Below are positions 14,828 through 23,669 of a DNA stretch of 64,000 nucleotides, piece after piece. The position numbers were made by a program, and so were the translations under genes. The DNA lies in the NCBI GenBank assembly GCA_964569245.1, contig CAZMTK010000006.1, forward strand, positions 1-64,000, given 5' to 3'. Each line of letters starts with the position of its first letter. Positions within the stretch are counted from its first letter, which is position 1. The notes below the pieces were generated by a model that was given only the letters and a program-made list of their open reading frames with translations, was not told the DNA's origin and did no database searches. Source of the stretch: JAAYTY01 sp964569245 (lineage in GTDB: Bacteria > Fermentibacterota > Fermentibacteria > Fermentibacterales > Fermentibacteraceae).

Positions 14828-17614
14828 TCAGGCAGCGGCACGCCTGCGGCTCTTCCAATCCACGAGGAGCATGCTCGCGATGAAGATCGACGACCACGTC
14901 CCAGTGACGAGGCCAATGCACATCGTCATCGCGAAGTCGGCTATCTCGCCCTCGCCGAATATGAAGAGACACGCCACTGCGAGGAACGTGGTTAGAACCG
15001 TGAGGATCGTCCTGCTCAAGGTCTCGTTGATGCTGATGTCCACCGTCTCCTCGAAGGTGCGGCCCTTCCTCAGCCTGCGGTTCTCCCTTATCCTGTCGAA
15101 CACGACGATTGTGTCGTTGATGGAGTAGCCGATTATGGTCAGCACGGCGGCGATGATGGTGAGGGAGACCTCTATCCTCATGACCGCAATGAAGCCCAGC
15201 GTGACCAGCGTGTCGTGCACCAGAGCGAGCACCGCGGCGAATCCCCACTTGAGCTGGAAGCGGTACCAGATGTAGATGATGATCGCCGCCCACGACAGTA
15301 TGACAGCGCTGAAGGCTTTGCTCCTCAGCTCGGAGCCGACTCTGGGGCCGATCTGCTTTATCTGCGCCAGGCCTTCGGCCTCGCCCGAGAGCGGCGAGCA
15401 TCCCGTCTCCTCCAGAGCCGCGTTCACAGTCTCCGTGTCGCTGGTGGTGGTGCGCACGATGAAGGCCCTGCCCTCGCCGGAATAGTCCTCCAGCTCCTGC
15501 ACCTGCACGTTCTGAAGGCCGGCGTTCACGAGATCGCGCCTCAGTTCCGAGACCTCCTGGATCTCTGTGTTCACAATGCTCGTCTCGAGACCGCCCGTGA
15601 AGTCTATGGACATCACGAAGCCCCCTCGCAGCGCGAAGGCGACCAGTCCCGCCAGGATTGCGGCGAGGCTGACGAGGTACGCTCTGTTCTTGATGGCCAC
15701 GAACGGGATCCTCGAGTTGTGGAAGAACTTCAGCGCCCCCAGGGATATGTCGGACCTCTTGGGGTTCTTGAGCAGCAGTTCGAACAGAGACCTGCCGAAG
15801 ACGAGAGAGCAGAACAGGCTGGCGAGGATGCCGATTGAGAGCGTCACTGCGAAGCCCCTGATCGGGCCGGTTCCGAACCTGTAGAGCACCAGAGCTGTTA
15901 TGAGCGTCGTCAGGTTCGAGTCGAGGATCGTCGTGAACGCCCTGGAAAAGCCCGTCTCCACGGCGGCCCTGATCCCCTTGCCGCTGCGGCGCTCCTCGCG
16001 TATGCGCTCGAAGATCAGCACATTGGCGTCAACTGCCATTCCGATGGTCAGCACGATGCCCGCGATGCCCGGAAGGGTGAGCGTTGCGCCCAGGCCGCCC
16101 ACTCCGAGCCTCGCCAGGGGCCCTGGGAAGCAGAGCACGGCGAAGATCAGCAGAATGTTCATCATCAGGCCGAGAGTGGCGATGACCCCGCCGGCGGAGT
16201 AGTAGGCGATCATGAAGAGGGCCACCAGTGCGAAGCCCACGATCCCTGCGATCATGCCGCGATTCAGCGCGAGTCTGCCGAGGCTCGGGCCTATGGTCTG
16301 CTCCTCGGCGATCGTCAGTCTCGCGGGGAGGGAGCCGGCCTTGAGCACCAGCCTGAGGTCGCGGGCCTCCTCCAGATCGAATCCGCCGGAGAGCCGGGTG
16401 CTGGTTCCCGTGATCCGCTCGCGTATCGTGGCCACGGAATAGACGGTGCCGTCAAGGATGATGCTCACCCTTTCGTCCACGTTCTCACCCGTGATGCGAG
16501 CCCAGTTGGCGGAGCCGTCATGGTCGAACTCCAGTATCAGATATGGAGCCGTGCTGAGGGTCTGCGAGTCGCCCATCCTCACGGTGACGTTCGTCAGCGA
16601 CGCCCCGGTCAGCGAGTAATAGGGGCGCTCGACCCCTACGGCCTGGTCCCAGCCGCGCGTCACGTCGCGGGGGACGAGAAAGGCGGAGCGGAAGGTGCCC
16701 GAGGAGGTCTCGGTCTCGCGGCCGAAGGCGAACTGCAGATTGCGTGATGCGAGGATCGAATCCACCTCTGGACGCGTGATGATCTCGGAAACCCGGTCGA
16801 AAGGCTCGCCGGACCTCACAATCCAATCGCCGGGTGATATGCTGAGCTTGCCTGCGACTATCTCGTCCGCCGCCTCGAACAACCCGGACAGGGAGGTCTC
16901 CGCGGATTCCGCCACGGGAAAATCGACCGCCCCTTCCTCGATGACGGCTTCCTGCGCCGCTGAAGGCTGCAGACCTGCACCCGGGAGGAGCGATTCGGCC
17001 GCCGGCAGCGAATCGACTGCGGAGGCCTGAACAGCCGCGAGAAGCCGGTCGATCTCAGCGATGACCGGCACGGCAGAGATCAGGCTGGTCTCGGCGTTGG
17101 GATAGGCGACAAGCTTGAACTCCAGCAGCGCCTGCTTCTCGACTATGGAGCGCGCCCTGGCGGGATCCCGCACCCCCGGCAGCTGGACTACGATGCGATC
17201 GTCGCCCTGTCTCGTTATCGAGGGTTCCGAGACGCCGAACTCGTCCACCCTGTTCCGTATCACTTCCAGTGCCTGGTCGAGAGCCTCGGAAGGCTCCAAC
17301 CCGGGTCCGGGCTCTATCGTATAGGCGAGATACATCCCGCCCTGGAGGTCGAGACCTAGTTTGATGGTTCCCAGGCTTGTTCTGTAGAGTTCGCGGTAGT
17401 CGGCCAGCATGGCCTCTCCGCCCTCCTGCCGCATCTCCTCGAGGAGAGCGCGGTAGTGGGGGTTCGAGGTTTCGGGCTGTACGCTGGCCTCCGCCCTGTC
17501 GCGCTCGAGCTCGGGCAGGGAGAACCACTGGAAGGTGGGCCACACCATGACCAGGCCCAGGACGGAGAGCCCGAGGGAGCCCCAGAGACGCCAGTTGACC
17601 GATGATCGCTTCAT
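14828..17614 (-). CDS. secDF: fused protein translocase subunit SecDF
   Basis: A 928-residue fusion of SecD and SecF, the proton-driven components that pull exported proteins from the SecYEG channel. ATG 17614 follows AGGAGG at spacing 10. The SecD part has an N-terminal helix (WGSLGLSVLGLVMVWPTF), LGLDLQGGMYLAYTI, a large periplasmic P1 region, and the membrane motif GMAVDANVLIFERIREE. The SecF half starts near IPFVAIKNRAYLVSLAAILAGL and contains SIDFTGGLETSIV and GYSINDTIVVFDRIREN. Fusion into one chain occurs in several phyla. High demand for export fits the many secreted products in this window. Confidence 0.95.
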   Translation of the reverse strand: MKRSSVNWRLWGSLGLSVLGLVMVWPTFQWFSLPELERDRAEASVQPETSNPHYRALLEEMRQEGGEAMLADYRELYRTSLGTIKLGLDLQGGMYLAYTIEPGPGLEPSEALDQALEVIRNRVDEFGVSEPSITRQGDDRIVVQLPGVRDPARARSIVEKQALLEFKLVAYPNAETSLISAVPVIAEIDRLLAAVQASAVDSLPAAESLLPGAGLQPSAAQEAVIEEGAVDFPVAESAETSLSGLFEAADEIVAGKLSISPGDWIVRSGEPFDRVSEIITRPEVDSILASRNLQFAFGRETETSSGTFRSAFLVPRDVTRGWDQAVGVERPYYSLTGASLTNVTVRMGDSQTLSTAPYLILEFDHDGSANWARITGENVDERVSIILDGTVYSVATIRERITGTSTRLSGGFDLEEARDLRLVLKAGSLPARLTIAEEQTIGPSLGRLALNRGMIAGIVGFALVALFMIAYYSAGGVIATLGLMMNILLIFAVLCFPGPLARLGVGGLGATLTLPGIAGIVLTIGMAVDANVLIFERIREERRSGKGIRAAVETGFSRAFTTILDSNLTTLITALVLYRFGTGPIRGFAVTLSIGILASLFCSLVFGRSLFELLLKNPKRSDISLGALKFFHNSRIPFVAIKNRAYLVSLAAILAGLVAFALRGGFVMSIDFTGGLETSIVNTEIQEVSELRRDLVNAGLQNVQVQELEDYSGEGRAFIVRTTTSDTETVNAALEETGCSPLSGEAEGLAQIKQIGPRVGSELRSKAFSAVILSWAAIIIYIWYRFQLKWGFAAVLALVHDTLVTLGFIAVMRIEVSLTIIAAVLTIIGYSINDTIVVFDRIRENRRLRKGRTFEETVDISINETLSRTILTVLTTFLAVACLFIFGEGEIADFAMTMCIGLVTGTWSSIFIASMLLVDWKSRRRAAA

Positions 17615-17781
17615 GTGCGGCAGAACCTCCTGTCGAAGCCCCGCCGGCCTTCGTTTCGTCCGGCAGGCGGGTGGGGCTCCGGCCACCTGGATGGGAACCG
17701 ATGCGCCCGGGCAGACGCCCGGACCCCGTCATGGAACGGGATGAATACCGCTCGGAACAGCTTGTGTCAACGAGAAAAGGC

Positions 17782-18171
17782 TCACTCGGAGCCCGTGGGC
17801 TTGAGTTCGAGCCTCAGGGGCCGGCCGTCGGGATACGAAGCACGGAACGAGAGCCCGCCGTCGGATCGGGCTGTGGTCGAGGAACGGGTGCAGCCGGATG
17901 CGCGAAGAGCCCTGGTAAGATACAGATTGGCCTGGGTCATCGAGAAGAGGCGCCCGTCCAGATCCATCACAAGGACCGTCGTGTCGCCTCTCACCTGTAC
18001 CCGGGGCATCCCGCCCAGGGCCACCCTGCCGCAGAGGGTCTCTATGTCAGGCGGCTCTCCATGCGGCCCGCCGATCACAGATGATGGCGGAGGCGACTTG
18101 ACCGCGACGATCACCAGACCGCCGGCGATCGCCAGTGAGACCAGCAAGGCGAGAAAGGCCGACGCCCTCAA
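17782..18171 (-). CDS. hypothetical membrane-anchored protein
   Basis: A ~129-residue protein not recognised. TTG 18171 lies just after GGAGGAGGG, better placed than a TTG at 18195. The N-terminus is a single hydrophobic anchor (FLALLVSLAIAGGLVIVAV), followed by a Pro/Gly-rich linker and a soluble domain with VQVRGDTTVLVMDLDGRLFS and LTRALRASGCTRSST. It is encoded upstream of and on the same strand as secDF, 167 bases before it, but no functional link is shown. Divergent from the beta-barrel gene at 18269. Confidence 0.6.
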   Translation of the reverse strand: MRASAFLALLVSLAIAGGLVIVAVKSPPPSSVIGGPHGEPPDIETLCGRVALGGMPRVQVRGDTTVLVMDLDGRLFSMTQANLYLTRALRASGCTRSSTTARSDGGLSFRASYPDGRPLRLELKPTGSE

Positions 18172-18268
18172 ATTCCCTCCTCCGTACGGCAGCAATGCCG
18201 CAATCGTGGCGCAGGCTCAATTCTCAGGCTATCTTCCTTCCAGGTCAACAGCAAAGCCGGAGGTGCAG

Positions 18269-19039
18269 ATGTCCGTTGTGACCCTTCCTCTCATCCTGCT
18301 GGCCGTTTGCGGCAGTGGAGACGACATCCCTCCCGCCGCCCCCTCTCCGTCGGGGCTGTCAGGGACGCAGATGTTCGCCACGACGGACTTCCTGCCCGAG
18401 GGCATGCTGCGAATCGGCCTGTCGGGGCGAGCAGATCTGCCAGGGGAGGGAGGGACCGCCTGGTCGGCCCCACTATCTGTCTGCTACGGGTTCGCCGAGG
18501 GGCTTGAGGCAGCCGCTTCAATTCCGGTGTATCTCTCTGACAATGCCTGGGGGGGTGCCGAGCCCACCGGCGACCTGGTGCTGGGAGCCAAGCTCCTCTA
18601 CGAGTCGGTTCGGGGCGGCACCGCACTGGCACTTACCGGGTTGCTGGAGATCCCCTCCGGGGCCGCCGATCGGGACGGCGGATCGCGACTGGGAGCCGGG
18701 CTGGTAACCTCCACCACTTACAGGCTGGTCCGTCTCAGCATAGCGGGAGAGTACTACCTGGCCGGAGGGAACGACCCTTTCAGCGCCCGCCTGAGGGACG
18801 GTGCGAGGCTGGATTTCGGTCTGTCAAGCTTTCTATCCTGGCGGATCGAAGCCACAGCTGTGCTTACGGCTGACACTGACGGGAGCCTCGCCGCAGGAGC
18901 GGGCTTGGCCTATCTCCCTCTCGAACGTCTCGTTCTGCACTTATCGACTTTCGGCGATATGGCCGACCCGGAGGGTTTCCGGGCACAGGCCGGAGCGGCG
19001 GTCACGCTGGGCGCCGAAACTCTCCAAGGCGGGGTCTAG
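18269..19039 (+). CDS. outer-membrane beta-barrel protein
   Basis: A 256-residue protein with ATG 18269 behind GGAGGTG; the frame is open much further upstream, but nothing there is plausible. The N-terminus is a short signal segment (VVTLPLILLAVCG) with a Cys that could be a lipobox-like site, followed by a low-complexity linker. The rest is alternating amphipathic strands (LRIGLSGRADLPG, ATSIPVYL-like and GLVTSTTYRLVRLSIAGEYYLAGG), as in transporter-type barrels. The C-terminus (AGAAVTLGAETLQGGV) lacks the usual terminal aromatic. The stop overlaps that of iscS by four bases on the other strand. Confidence 0.65.
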   Translation: MSVVTLPLILLAVCGSGDDIPPAAPSPSGLSGTQMFATTDFLPEGMLRIGLSGRADLPGEGGTAWSAPLSVCYGFAEGLEAAASIPVYLSDNAWGGAEPTGDLVLGAKLLYESVRGGTALALTGLLEIPSGAADRDGGSRLGAGLVTSTTYRLVRLSIAGEYYLAGGNDPFSARLRDGARLDFGLSSFLSWRIEATAVLTADTDGSLAAGAGLAYLPLERLVLHLSTFGDMADPEGFRAQAGAAVTLGAETLQGGV

Positions 19040-20187
19040 GCGTAGGGGGAGATGCTCCTCAGCCTGGATATGATTCCGGGCAGGACCTCCAGGACGAAAT
19101 CGATCTCGGCGGCGGTGGTGTAGCGGCTCAGGCTGAACCTTATGGCGCTGTTCGCACAGTTCCTGTCAATGTCCATCGCGAGCAGAACGTGGCTGGGATC
19201 ACGGCTTCCGGTGCTGCAGGCCGATCCCGAGGATGCGCTGATGCCCCGCATGTCCAGCAGGGTGAGGATGGATTCGCTCTCCACGCCGCGGAAGATGATG
19301 TTTGCAGTGTTCGGGAGGCGCGGGGCCGCCCCGCTCGTTATCATGGCCCCGGGACAGGTGGCGAGTATCCCCTGCTCGAGCTTCTCGCGCAGGGCGGTCA
19401 CTGCAGTCCTCTCCTCATCCATGGCCTCGAGAGCCAGCTCCGCCGCTCTACCGAGGCCGACTATTCCGGGTACGTTGTACGTCCCGGCCCTCATGCCGCC
19501 CTCGTGATGCCCGCCGTGCATGAAGGGCTGCAGGTCTATGCCGGCCCTGACGAAGAGGGCTCCCACCCCCTTGGGGCCATGGAGCTTGTGCGCGGAGAGG
19601 CTCAGCATGTCTATTCCATCGCGGTCCACATCGATAGGAATCTTCCCCACTGCCTGCACCGCATCGGTGTGGAAGAGCACACCCTCGGCATGCGCAAGAG
19701 AAGCGGCCTCTGAGACAGGCATAAGAACCCCTGTCTCGTTGTTGGCTGCCATCACGGAAGCCACTCCTACGGAGGGGTTGAGCAGAATCCGGTAGCTGTC
19801 GAGGTCCAGGCTTCCCTCGGGTGTGACGGAGGCCAGTCCCAGAGGGTGTCCCGTCTCGCTGAGGTGTCTTGCCGTCTCAAGAACGGCTGGATGCTCGACA
19901 GCGGTGGTCACGATGCCGGGGCGCTTCGGGTCGATCGAACATGCGCTCTTCAGGGCCCAGTTGTCGCTCTCGGTGCCGCCGCTTGTAAAGAAGACGCGTG
20001 AAGGGTCGGAGGCACCGACGAGGGCTGCAACCGCCGCTCTGGCCCTCTCGATGGCGGGCATGACGGAGCTCCCGAAAGTGTGGAAGCTGGAAGGGTTTCC
20101 GTACTCCGCACCGAGGAAGGGCATCATGGCTTCCACGACCTCGGGAGCCGGCATCGTAGTGGCGTTGTTGTCCAGATAGGCCTTCAC
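19036..20187 (-). CDS. iscS: cysteine desulfurase (NifS/IscS type)
   Basis: PLP enzyme of 383 residues that takes sulfur from cysteine for iron-sulfur clusters. Visible features are LDNNATTMPAPEV at the N-terminus, FTSGGTESDNWALK, the substrate-site His in TTAVEHPAVLE (~99), the PLP lysine in SAHKLHGPKG (Lys201) and the catalytic Cys in ASSGSACSTGSRDPSH (Cys324). The GTG start overlaps the iscU stop by four bases. Together with iscR and iscU it forms a compact operon lacking iscA, hscBA and fdx, as is common in anaerobes. Confidence 0.95.
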   Translation of the reverse strand: MKAYLDNNATTMPAPEVVEAMMPFLGAEYGNPSSFHTFGSSVMPAIERARAAVAALVGASDPSRVFFTSGGTESDNWALKSACSIDPKRPGIVTTAVEHPAVLETARHLSETGHPLGLASVTPEGSLDLDSYRILLNPSVGVASVMAANNETGVLMPVSEAASLAHAEGVLFHTDAVQAVGKIPIDVDRDGIDMLSLSAHKLHGPKGVGALFVRAGIDLQPFMHGGHHEGGMRAGTYNVPGIVGLGRAAELALEAMDEERTAVTALREKLEQGILATCPGAMITSGAAPRLPNTANIIFRGVESESILTLLDMRGISASSGSACSTGSRDPSHVLLAMDIDRNCANSAIRFSLSRYTTAAEIDFVLEVLPGIISRLRSISPYA

Positions 20188-20768
20188 TGTTTCAGCTCGA
20201 CCTCCACGCGCCTGCCGAGTCTCGCTTCGATGACCGACTCCAGCTCTGCTCGGAGAGCCTCGGATTCGGCGGCGGCTCTGAACACGATCTTGGAGGGTTT
20301 CACGGACACCATGCCGAGCGTGGAGCCTGCCAGCAGAGCGGAAATCTCAGGGGGAGGGGAGGAGGCGACAGCCATCGCAGCCTCCTGCACTTCTGCGGAT
20401 CTCTTCCTGAAGTCGGCTATGGCGGCATGCAGGGCCTCGTGTCCCATGACCGAGCAGTGATACTTCTCCTCGGGCATTCCACCGAGGTAGTCGGCTATTT
20501 CGCGGTTCCTTATCTCGAGAGCCTCCTCGACGGTCCTGCCCTTCGCCATCTCGGTGAGGGCGGAGGCTGACGCGATGGCCCCGGCGCACCCGAACGTGCG
20601 GAATCTGATGTCGGATATGCGGCCGGCGTCATCGACCATGATGTCCAGGGTCATGGCGTCGCCGCACACCGGGGAGCCCACGTCGGCGTGACCGTCGGCG
20701 TTCTCCAGAGAGCCTACGTTCCTGGGGTTCGTGAAGTGGTCCATCAACTTCTCGGAATACTTCCACAT
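20184..20768 (-). CDS. iscU: iron-sulfur cluster scaffold IscU/NifU-like, with C-terminal extension
   Basis: Scaffold on which IscS-derived sulfur and iron assemble. ATG 20768 opens MWKYSEKLMDHFTNPRNVG. The three ligand Cys are present in GSPVCGDAMTLDI, FRTFGCAGAIASASAL and EKYHCSVMGHEAL. The protein is 194 residues. The usual IscU fold ends near 130, and the remaining ~60 residues (PSKIVFRAAAESEALRAELESVIEARLGRRVEVELKQ) form an added helical domain of unknown role. It starts two bases after the iscR stop and overlaps iscS by four. Confidence 0.92.
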   Translation of the reverse strand: MWKYSEKLMDHFTNPRNVGSLENADGHADVGSPVCGDAMTLDIMVDDAGRISDIRFRTFGCAGAIASASALTEMAKGRTVEEALEIRNREIADYLGGMPEEKYHCSVMGHEALHAAIADFRKRSAEVQEAAMAVASSPPPEISALLAGSTLGMVSVKPSKIVFRAAAESEALRAELESVIEARLGRRVEVELKQ

Positions 20769-20770
20769 GG

Positions 20771-21220
20771 TCACGCCTTCCTGATATCGCCCCTGACGAG
20801 GTCCTCCAGGGTGTTCCTCATGAGGAGGCTGGCGCAGGAATCCCTCATGGCAAGCCAGAGGCTCCTCGTGACGCAGCCGTCTATCTTGCTGCACGGCGTC
20901 TCCTGCTTCCGGCGCGGAGGCATCCCCGGGAGGTCGCCGATGCAGCTCGGGGTGAACATGCAACTCTCCAGCGCGCATATGACGTCGAAGAGCCTGATCT
21001 CCGACGGGGGACGGGAGAGGGCATAACCCCCTCCCGGACCCCTCCTGCCTCTTACTATCCCCTTCGCCCTGAGCTTTGCGAATATCTGTTCCAGATAGCG
21101 CGTGGAGACCTCCTCGCTCGCCGCGAGCTCGGCAAGGCTTACCGGTCTGTCGGCCCCGCGACGCACCAACTCGGCCAGAGCCCTCAGACCGTATCTGCTC
21201 CTCGTGGAAACCAGCATCAT
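20771..21220 (-). CDS. iscR: Rrf2-family transcriptional regulator (IscR-like)
   Basis: A 149-residue Rrf2 regulator at the head of the isc operon. The winged helix (STRSRYGLRALAEL, VSLAELAASEEVSTRYLEQIFAKLRAKGIV, GRRGPGGGYALSRPP) is classical. The cluster-ligand region has ESCMFTPSC and later TPCSKIDGC, giving more than the three Cys used by E. coli IscR to hold a [2Fe-2S] cluster. It probably senses cluster status and represses its own operon. The start MML lies just behind AGGAGG. A canonical sigma70 promoter precedes it. Confidence 0.92.
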   Translation of the reverse strand: MMLVSTRSRYGLRALAELVRRGADRPVSLAELAASEEVSTRYLEQIFAKLRAKGIVRGRRGPGGGYALSRPPSEIRLFDVICALESCMFTPSCIGDLPGMPPRRKQETPCSKIDGCVTRSLWLAMRDSCASLLMRNTLEDLVRGDIRKA

Positions 21221-21238
21221 TTCCTCCTGGAAAGGGGG

Positions 21239-21267
21239 ATATTAGCCGGAATCCTGAAGAATGTCAA
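21239..21267 (-). promoter_or_regulatory. sigma70-type promoter of the isc operon
   Basis: On the minus strand TTGACA (21267-21262) and TAATAT (21244-21239) are exactly 17 bases apart, just upstream of the iscR Shine-Dalgarno. This is the best consensus promoter in the window. The transcript leader would be very short. Confidence 0.75.
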
Positions 21268-21278
21268 TCTCTTTCGGG

Positions 21279-21803
21279 CTATCTGGTTGCTCTACGGCCT
21301 TTTCTGCTCATTACCCGAACCGTGCTCAGAATTATGGCTGCCAGAACGGCGATGCCCAGGAGGGCGATCACGAGACGCAGAGCAGTACCTAGTGGATTGT
21401 ACATGACCCCGGTGCCGGTGAAGGCCAGTTCCAGGCTTCCGGCGACGGAGGCGGGCGAATAGTTGCCCCTGTTGCTCATCACCAGCACCATGTCGCCGAA
21501 GCCTTCGATTGGTATCAGAACCTCTCCTGAGAAGACGCGGTCGTAGAAGAGGGTGTCAACCTCGCCGGCATCGGCGGCCCAGCGGTTGAAGTCGTCAATG
21601 TGGAAGAGCATGAGCTCGAGCGCCAGCGTGTCCGGAGAAATGTCCAGGGTGCCCTGGATGCGGGTGTCCTCTGTCTGCGCCTGGTCCACGCAGAACTGCA
21701 GGTACCTGTAGCTTCCGACCGGGATGTCGAGCGTCTCGTGGAAAAGGCCGAACGAACCGCCCGCCAGGGTCAGGAATGCCAACGCAGCCTGCGCAACTCC
21801 CAG
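21279..21803 (-). CDS. hypothetical exported protein with C-terminal membrane anchor
   Basis: Unrecognised. The frame is open from 21782 (TTG, no Shine-Dalgarno). Extending upstream, a CTG at 21803 stands six bases after GGGAGG and gives a good signal sequence (LGVAQAALAFLTLAGGSFG), so CTG is preferred. The mature part has a beta-rich domain (GSYRYLQFCVDQAQ, GTLDISPDTLALELMLFHIDD), and the C-terminus is one transmembrane helix (LRLVIALLGIAVLAAIILSTV) with a basic tail. Topology suggests a domain held outside the inner membrane. It shares its upstream region with the divergent acyltransferase gene. Confidence 0.6.
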   Translation of the reverse strand: MGVAQAALAFLTLAGGSFGLFHETLDIPVGSYRYLQFCVDQAQTEDTRIQGTLDISPDTLALELMLFHIDDFNRWAADAGEVDTLFYDRVFSGEVLIPIEGFGDMVLVMSNRGNYSPASVAGSLELAFTGTGVMYNPLGTALRLVIALLGIAVLAAIILSTVRVMSRKGRRATR

Positions 21804-21816
21804 AATGCACCTCCCT

Positions 21817-21829
21817 GAGTATTATACTC
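21817..21829. promoter_or_regulatory. palindromic divergent -10 site
   Basis: GAGTATTATACTC is a perfect palindrome that reads TATTAT on the plus strand and TATAAT on the minus strand. It lies between two divergent genes, so it could serve as a shared -10 element or an operator. On the minus strand the 5' leader would be only a few bases. Confidence 0.35.
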
Positions 21830-21847
21830 CCCGCATGGAGATTCGGA

Positions 21848-22903
21848 ATGCCTGGCAGGGTTAAGGCCGGAGGATCTGGGCCGGTCAGGGGAGCCTACTA
21901 TGCTCTGACCGGAGCCTTGGCGCGCTCCTGGGGAAGGATCTCACCGGAGTCCCTCGCCAGGATGCTGGGTCTCGTGAGGCTTCTCGAGGACTCGACCGAG
22001 GCCGGCAGGCGCAGGATCTACCTCGGACACCTGGAGAGGATACTGCCGAGCCTCTCCCCGCGAGAGAGGAAGTCCGTTCTACACGGCTACTGGGTGGTCC
22101 ATCAAAGGGCGATGCTGGGCCTCTACCTGGCAGGAGACCTTGCTGAGAGACCCCCCTGGAAGCGCGTGGAATGGGCTGGCAGGGAGCATCTCGACGCGGC
22201 ACTGTCGAAAGGGGGCGGAGCCGTCCTTCTGGCGCCCCACTTCGGCGACGAGAGGACCCTTCACATCCTGCTCGCTCTGGCCGGCTACCCCATCCACGTC
22301 ATATCCACCGACTACCGGGGCGCATCCGAGCGGGTGAGGAAGGCTCGACTCGAAACGAGCATGCAGCTCCATCACGTGGCGTTTCCGGATCAGAACCCTC
22401 GCTGGATGTACAGGGCTCTGGAGGCCGGCGAGATAGTGCAGATAGCGCCCACGGCCTATGGTGGCCCCAGGGGGATCGCCGTGTCCAGCTTCGGAGTCCC
22501 CGTCCTGGCATCTGCGACACCCTTCAGGCTCGCGGCTGCCACCGGCTGCGCCACGCTGATCGCGCTCAACCATGTCCTTCCCGGATTGCGGTACAGGATC
22601 GAGCTCCTGCCGTTCAGGGTCTCGGGAGATCCCTTCTCTGACGCAGGGCTGCTCTTCGACGAACTCACAGCGCTCGGGAAGCTGCATCCCCGCCAGTACA
22701 ACTGGATGAACCTCGCGATACGTCACAGGGAGACCAACACGATGCTGAGACTAGGGAGGATACCCGCCGACGAGCGGGATCTGGAGGAGCTAGCGGTGCC
22801 TGAGGACGAAGACCCAGGCCGTATAGGAGATCTCGCCGCCCTGGCGTCTCTCACCGGCTCCGGCCGGGCATCCAGCAGAAGCCCGACAGGCCGGCGGCGA
22901 TGA
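21848..22903 (+). CDS. LpxL/HtrB-like lysophospholipid acyltransferase family protein
   Basis: A ~351-residue protein from ATG 21848, with GGAG eight bases upstream. The acyltransferase core is visible: AVLLAPHFGDERTLHILLALAGYP carries the H-x4-acidic catalytic pair (HFGDE), followed by VISTDYRGASERV and QIAPTAYGGPRGIAVSSFGVPVLASATPF, the substrate-binding block. Family members transfer acyl chains to lipid A precursors or other lipids at the inner membrane. There is no clear N-terminal transmembrane helix. The C-terminal 30 residues are basic and low-complexity, and overlap the end of the convergent gene by 53 bases. Confidence 0.8.
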   Translation: MPGRVKAGGSGPVRGAYYALTGALARSWGRISPESLARMLGLVRLLEDSTEAGRRRIYLGHLERILPSLSPRERKSVLHGYWVVHQRAMLGLYLAGDLAERPPWKRVEWAGREHLDAALSKGGGAVLLAPHFGDERTLHILLALAGYPIHVISTDYRGASERVRKARLETSMQLHHVAFPDQNPRWMYRALEAGEIVQIAPTAYGGPRGIAVSSFGVPVLASATPFRLAAATGCATLIALNHVLPGLRYRIELLPFRVSGDPFSDAGLLFDELTALGKLHPRQYNWMNLAIRHRETNTMLRLGRIPADERDLEELAVPEDEDPGRIGDLAALASLTGSGRASSRSPTGRRR

Positions 22904-23588
22904 ACGTCTGCTGAAGCCCGAGGAAGACGAGGAGGACCCCCACGAAGACGCCCGCCAGCACGACCACCCCGCTTCCGGCGATCTCCCCGGAGAAGTTCCG
23001 GAGCGACTCGACCCCGGTCTCCGCCTCCTCGATCGCGTCCTTCGTCCTCACGAGCCCGGCATACAGGGAGTCCACCGCTTCGGCCACTGAATCCAACGCC
23101 GAGGATGCATCCTCCAGCCTTCCCGAGAGCCTTCCCATCCCCTCCAGCGCCAGATCGCCCGCATCGGCGGCAGCAAGGAGGTCCGCGGCGGTCTGCATGA
23201 ACAGGCCCTGGCGAAGCATCACCATTGCGGCTGCCATCGCTGACATGTCGCCAGCGGCGCTGCGGCCCGCCCCCACGAGGTTCTCGAGGGCGGTCCCGGT
23301 CGAGCCGAGAACCTCGCGCGTGTCGTCCAAAGCGTCGCTTGCGAGCCTGACCACTTCGGCGACGTTCGAGACGACCGACGAGGAGGCTCCGAAATCGCCT
23401 GTCAGCGCGGACAGGAATCGCTGCGCCCCGGAAAGCCCTTCAGATGCGCTCGCTGCAGATCGGGACAGGGCGGCTCCGCCAGCGATCGAGAAGACGATGA
23501 CCGCGATGCCTGCCAGCACGGCTGAGGCTCCGAGGAGCATGCCTGCGATAGACCAGACCCGCGCGAGAGCCTTCAGGGGGAATTTCAT
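22851..23588 (-). CDS. hypothetical membrane protein with long helical ectodomain
   Basis: A 245-residue protein with a transmembrane helix at each end: VWSIAGMLLGASAVLAGIAVIVFSIAGGAAL (~10-41) and SGVVVLAGVFVGVLLVFLGLQQTFIAAG (~206-234). Between them lie ~165 residues rich in Ala, Ser, Leu and Asp with heptad-like spacing (SAASASEGLSGAQRFL, LGSTGTALENLVGAGRS, LSGRLEDASSALDSVAEAVDSL), predicting coiled coil. This resembles a chemoreceptor-like or MCE-associated architecture without a signalling tip. GGGAGG precedes the ATG. Function unknown. It is divergent from the inositol phosphatase-like gene. Confidence 0.68.
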   Translation of the reverse strand: MKFPLKALARVWSIAGMLLGASAVLAGIAVIVFSIAGGAALSRSAASASEGLSGAQRFLSALTGDFGASSSVVSNVAEVVRLASDALDDTREVLGSTGTALENLVGAGRSAAGDMSAMAAAMVMLRQGLFMQTAADLLAAADAGDLALEGMGRLSGRLEDASSALDSVAEAVDSLYAGLVRTKDAIEEAETGVESLRNFSGEIAGSGVVVLAGVFVGVLLVFLGLQQTFIAAGLSGFCWMPGRSR

Positions 23589-23669
23589 GAAGAGTCCTCC
23601 CGGTGCTGTTCGTGGAACGGCTCAAGATGTCCTCTCGATGGCGGCAGGTAAAGACCTTCGAGGCGGCGG

